The notes beneath the pieces are model-generated. The model worked only from the letters and a program-made list of their open reading frames with translations, was not told the DNA's origin and ran no database searches. Made by a program: the position numbers and the translations under genes. Source: Geobacillus thermocatenulatus (GTDB taxonomy: Bacteria > Bacillota > Bacilli > Bacillales > Anoxybacillaceae). Taken from it: a DNA stretch of 64,000 nucleotides. Position 1 is the stretch's first letter; each line of letters opens with the position of its first letter. The stretch covers positions 1,658,152-1,722,151 of the forward strand of contig NZ_NEWK01000001.1 of NCBI RefSeq assembly GCF_002217655.1. Reading direction: 5' to 3'. This document shows, piece after piece, positions 63,983 to 64,000 of the stretch.

Positions 63983-64000
63983 ATGAATTGTACACAAAAC
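63983..64000 (+). mobile_element. IS110-type transposase, first six codons
   Basis: The frame ATG AAT TGT ACA CAA AAC (MNCTQN) runs off the window end after GGAGG. Geobacillus IS110-family transposases commonly begin MNCTQN. Only the leader and start are visible, so the assignment relies on that memory and on the structured upstream region. Confidence 0.65.

Overview
The window reads as chromosome of a thermophilic Bacillaceae bacterium, almost certainly Geobacillus or a close relative. The evidence is GC-rich genes with strong purine-rich ribosome binding sites, GTG and TTG starts, a T-box leader in front of proBA, cre sites, a B. subtilis-like ykcB-ykcC-gtrA cluster and IS110-type insertion-sequence ends. 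There is no tRNA, rRNA or CRISPR array.

Region 1 (1-23.4 kb) is a sugar-acid catabolic island set into a TRAP-transporter operon. On its left are the end of dctQ and a dctM copy with a 1,100-bp internal deletion. On its right are an IS remnant, the last 25 codons of dctQ and an intact dctM, so identical dctQ/dctM segments flank about 22 kb. The AT-richer part (about 0.4-12.9 kb) encodes a TRAP binding protein, a LarA-family nickel-pincer racemase/epimerase homologue, an unusually long IlvD/Edd dehydratase, an IclR regulator, an FAH-family dehydratase and an aldehyde dehydrogenase (a Weimberg-type pentonate route to 2-oxoglutarate). These are followed by larE-larB-larC, a nickel permease and a DapA-type aldolase. 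The GC-richer part (13-19.3 kb) is a hexonate set: U32-like protein, two-part UxaA-type dehydratase, KDG kinase, KDPG aldolase, galactonate dehydratase and a 2-hydroxyacid dehydrogenase. A sigma-54 activator follows, with a canonical -24/-12 promoter and two upstream direct repeats.

Region 2 (23.4-42.4 kb) holds an MFS organic-anion transporter divergent from an IclR-aroD-CoA-transferase cluster, a LacI regulator with aroK, a large membrane-anchored glycosidase-like protein, a hendecad-repeat coiled-coil protein, ykcB-ykcC-gtrA, the T-box-led proBA operon and ilvD.

Region 3 (42.4-63.5 kb) is an aromatic catabolic region. It contains paaK, then paaABCD-ethD-paaF-paaG-aldehyde dehydrogenase-paaH-paaJ, then paaX. 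A 1.6-kb AT-rich insertion (DUF3221 protein plus frameshifted V8-type protease) splits off a 5' fragment of a nitronate monooxygenase gene. Next comes an operon of phenylalanine dehydrogenase, an aromatic-amino-acid-type ABC importer and 2-oxoacid dehydrogenase E1 alpha/beta, then a PaaY-like gamma-carbonic-anhydrase protein. The promoters of paaK, paaA and the phenylalanine dehydrogenase operon carry the same palindrome, AACGTT-N5-AACGTT, beside the -10. Two of them also carry a cre site. This suggests one regulon taking L-phenylalanine through phenylacetyl-CoA to central metabolism under substrate induction and glucose repression.

The right edge (63.8-64 kb) enters an IS110-type element with a long leader hairpin that covers the transposase ribosome binding site.
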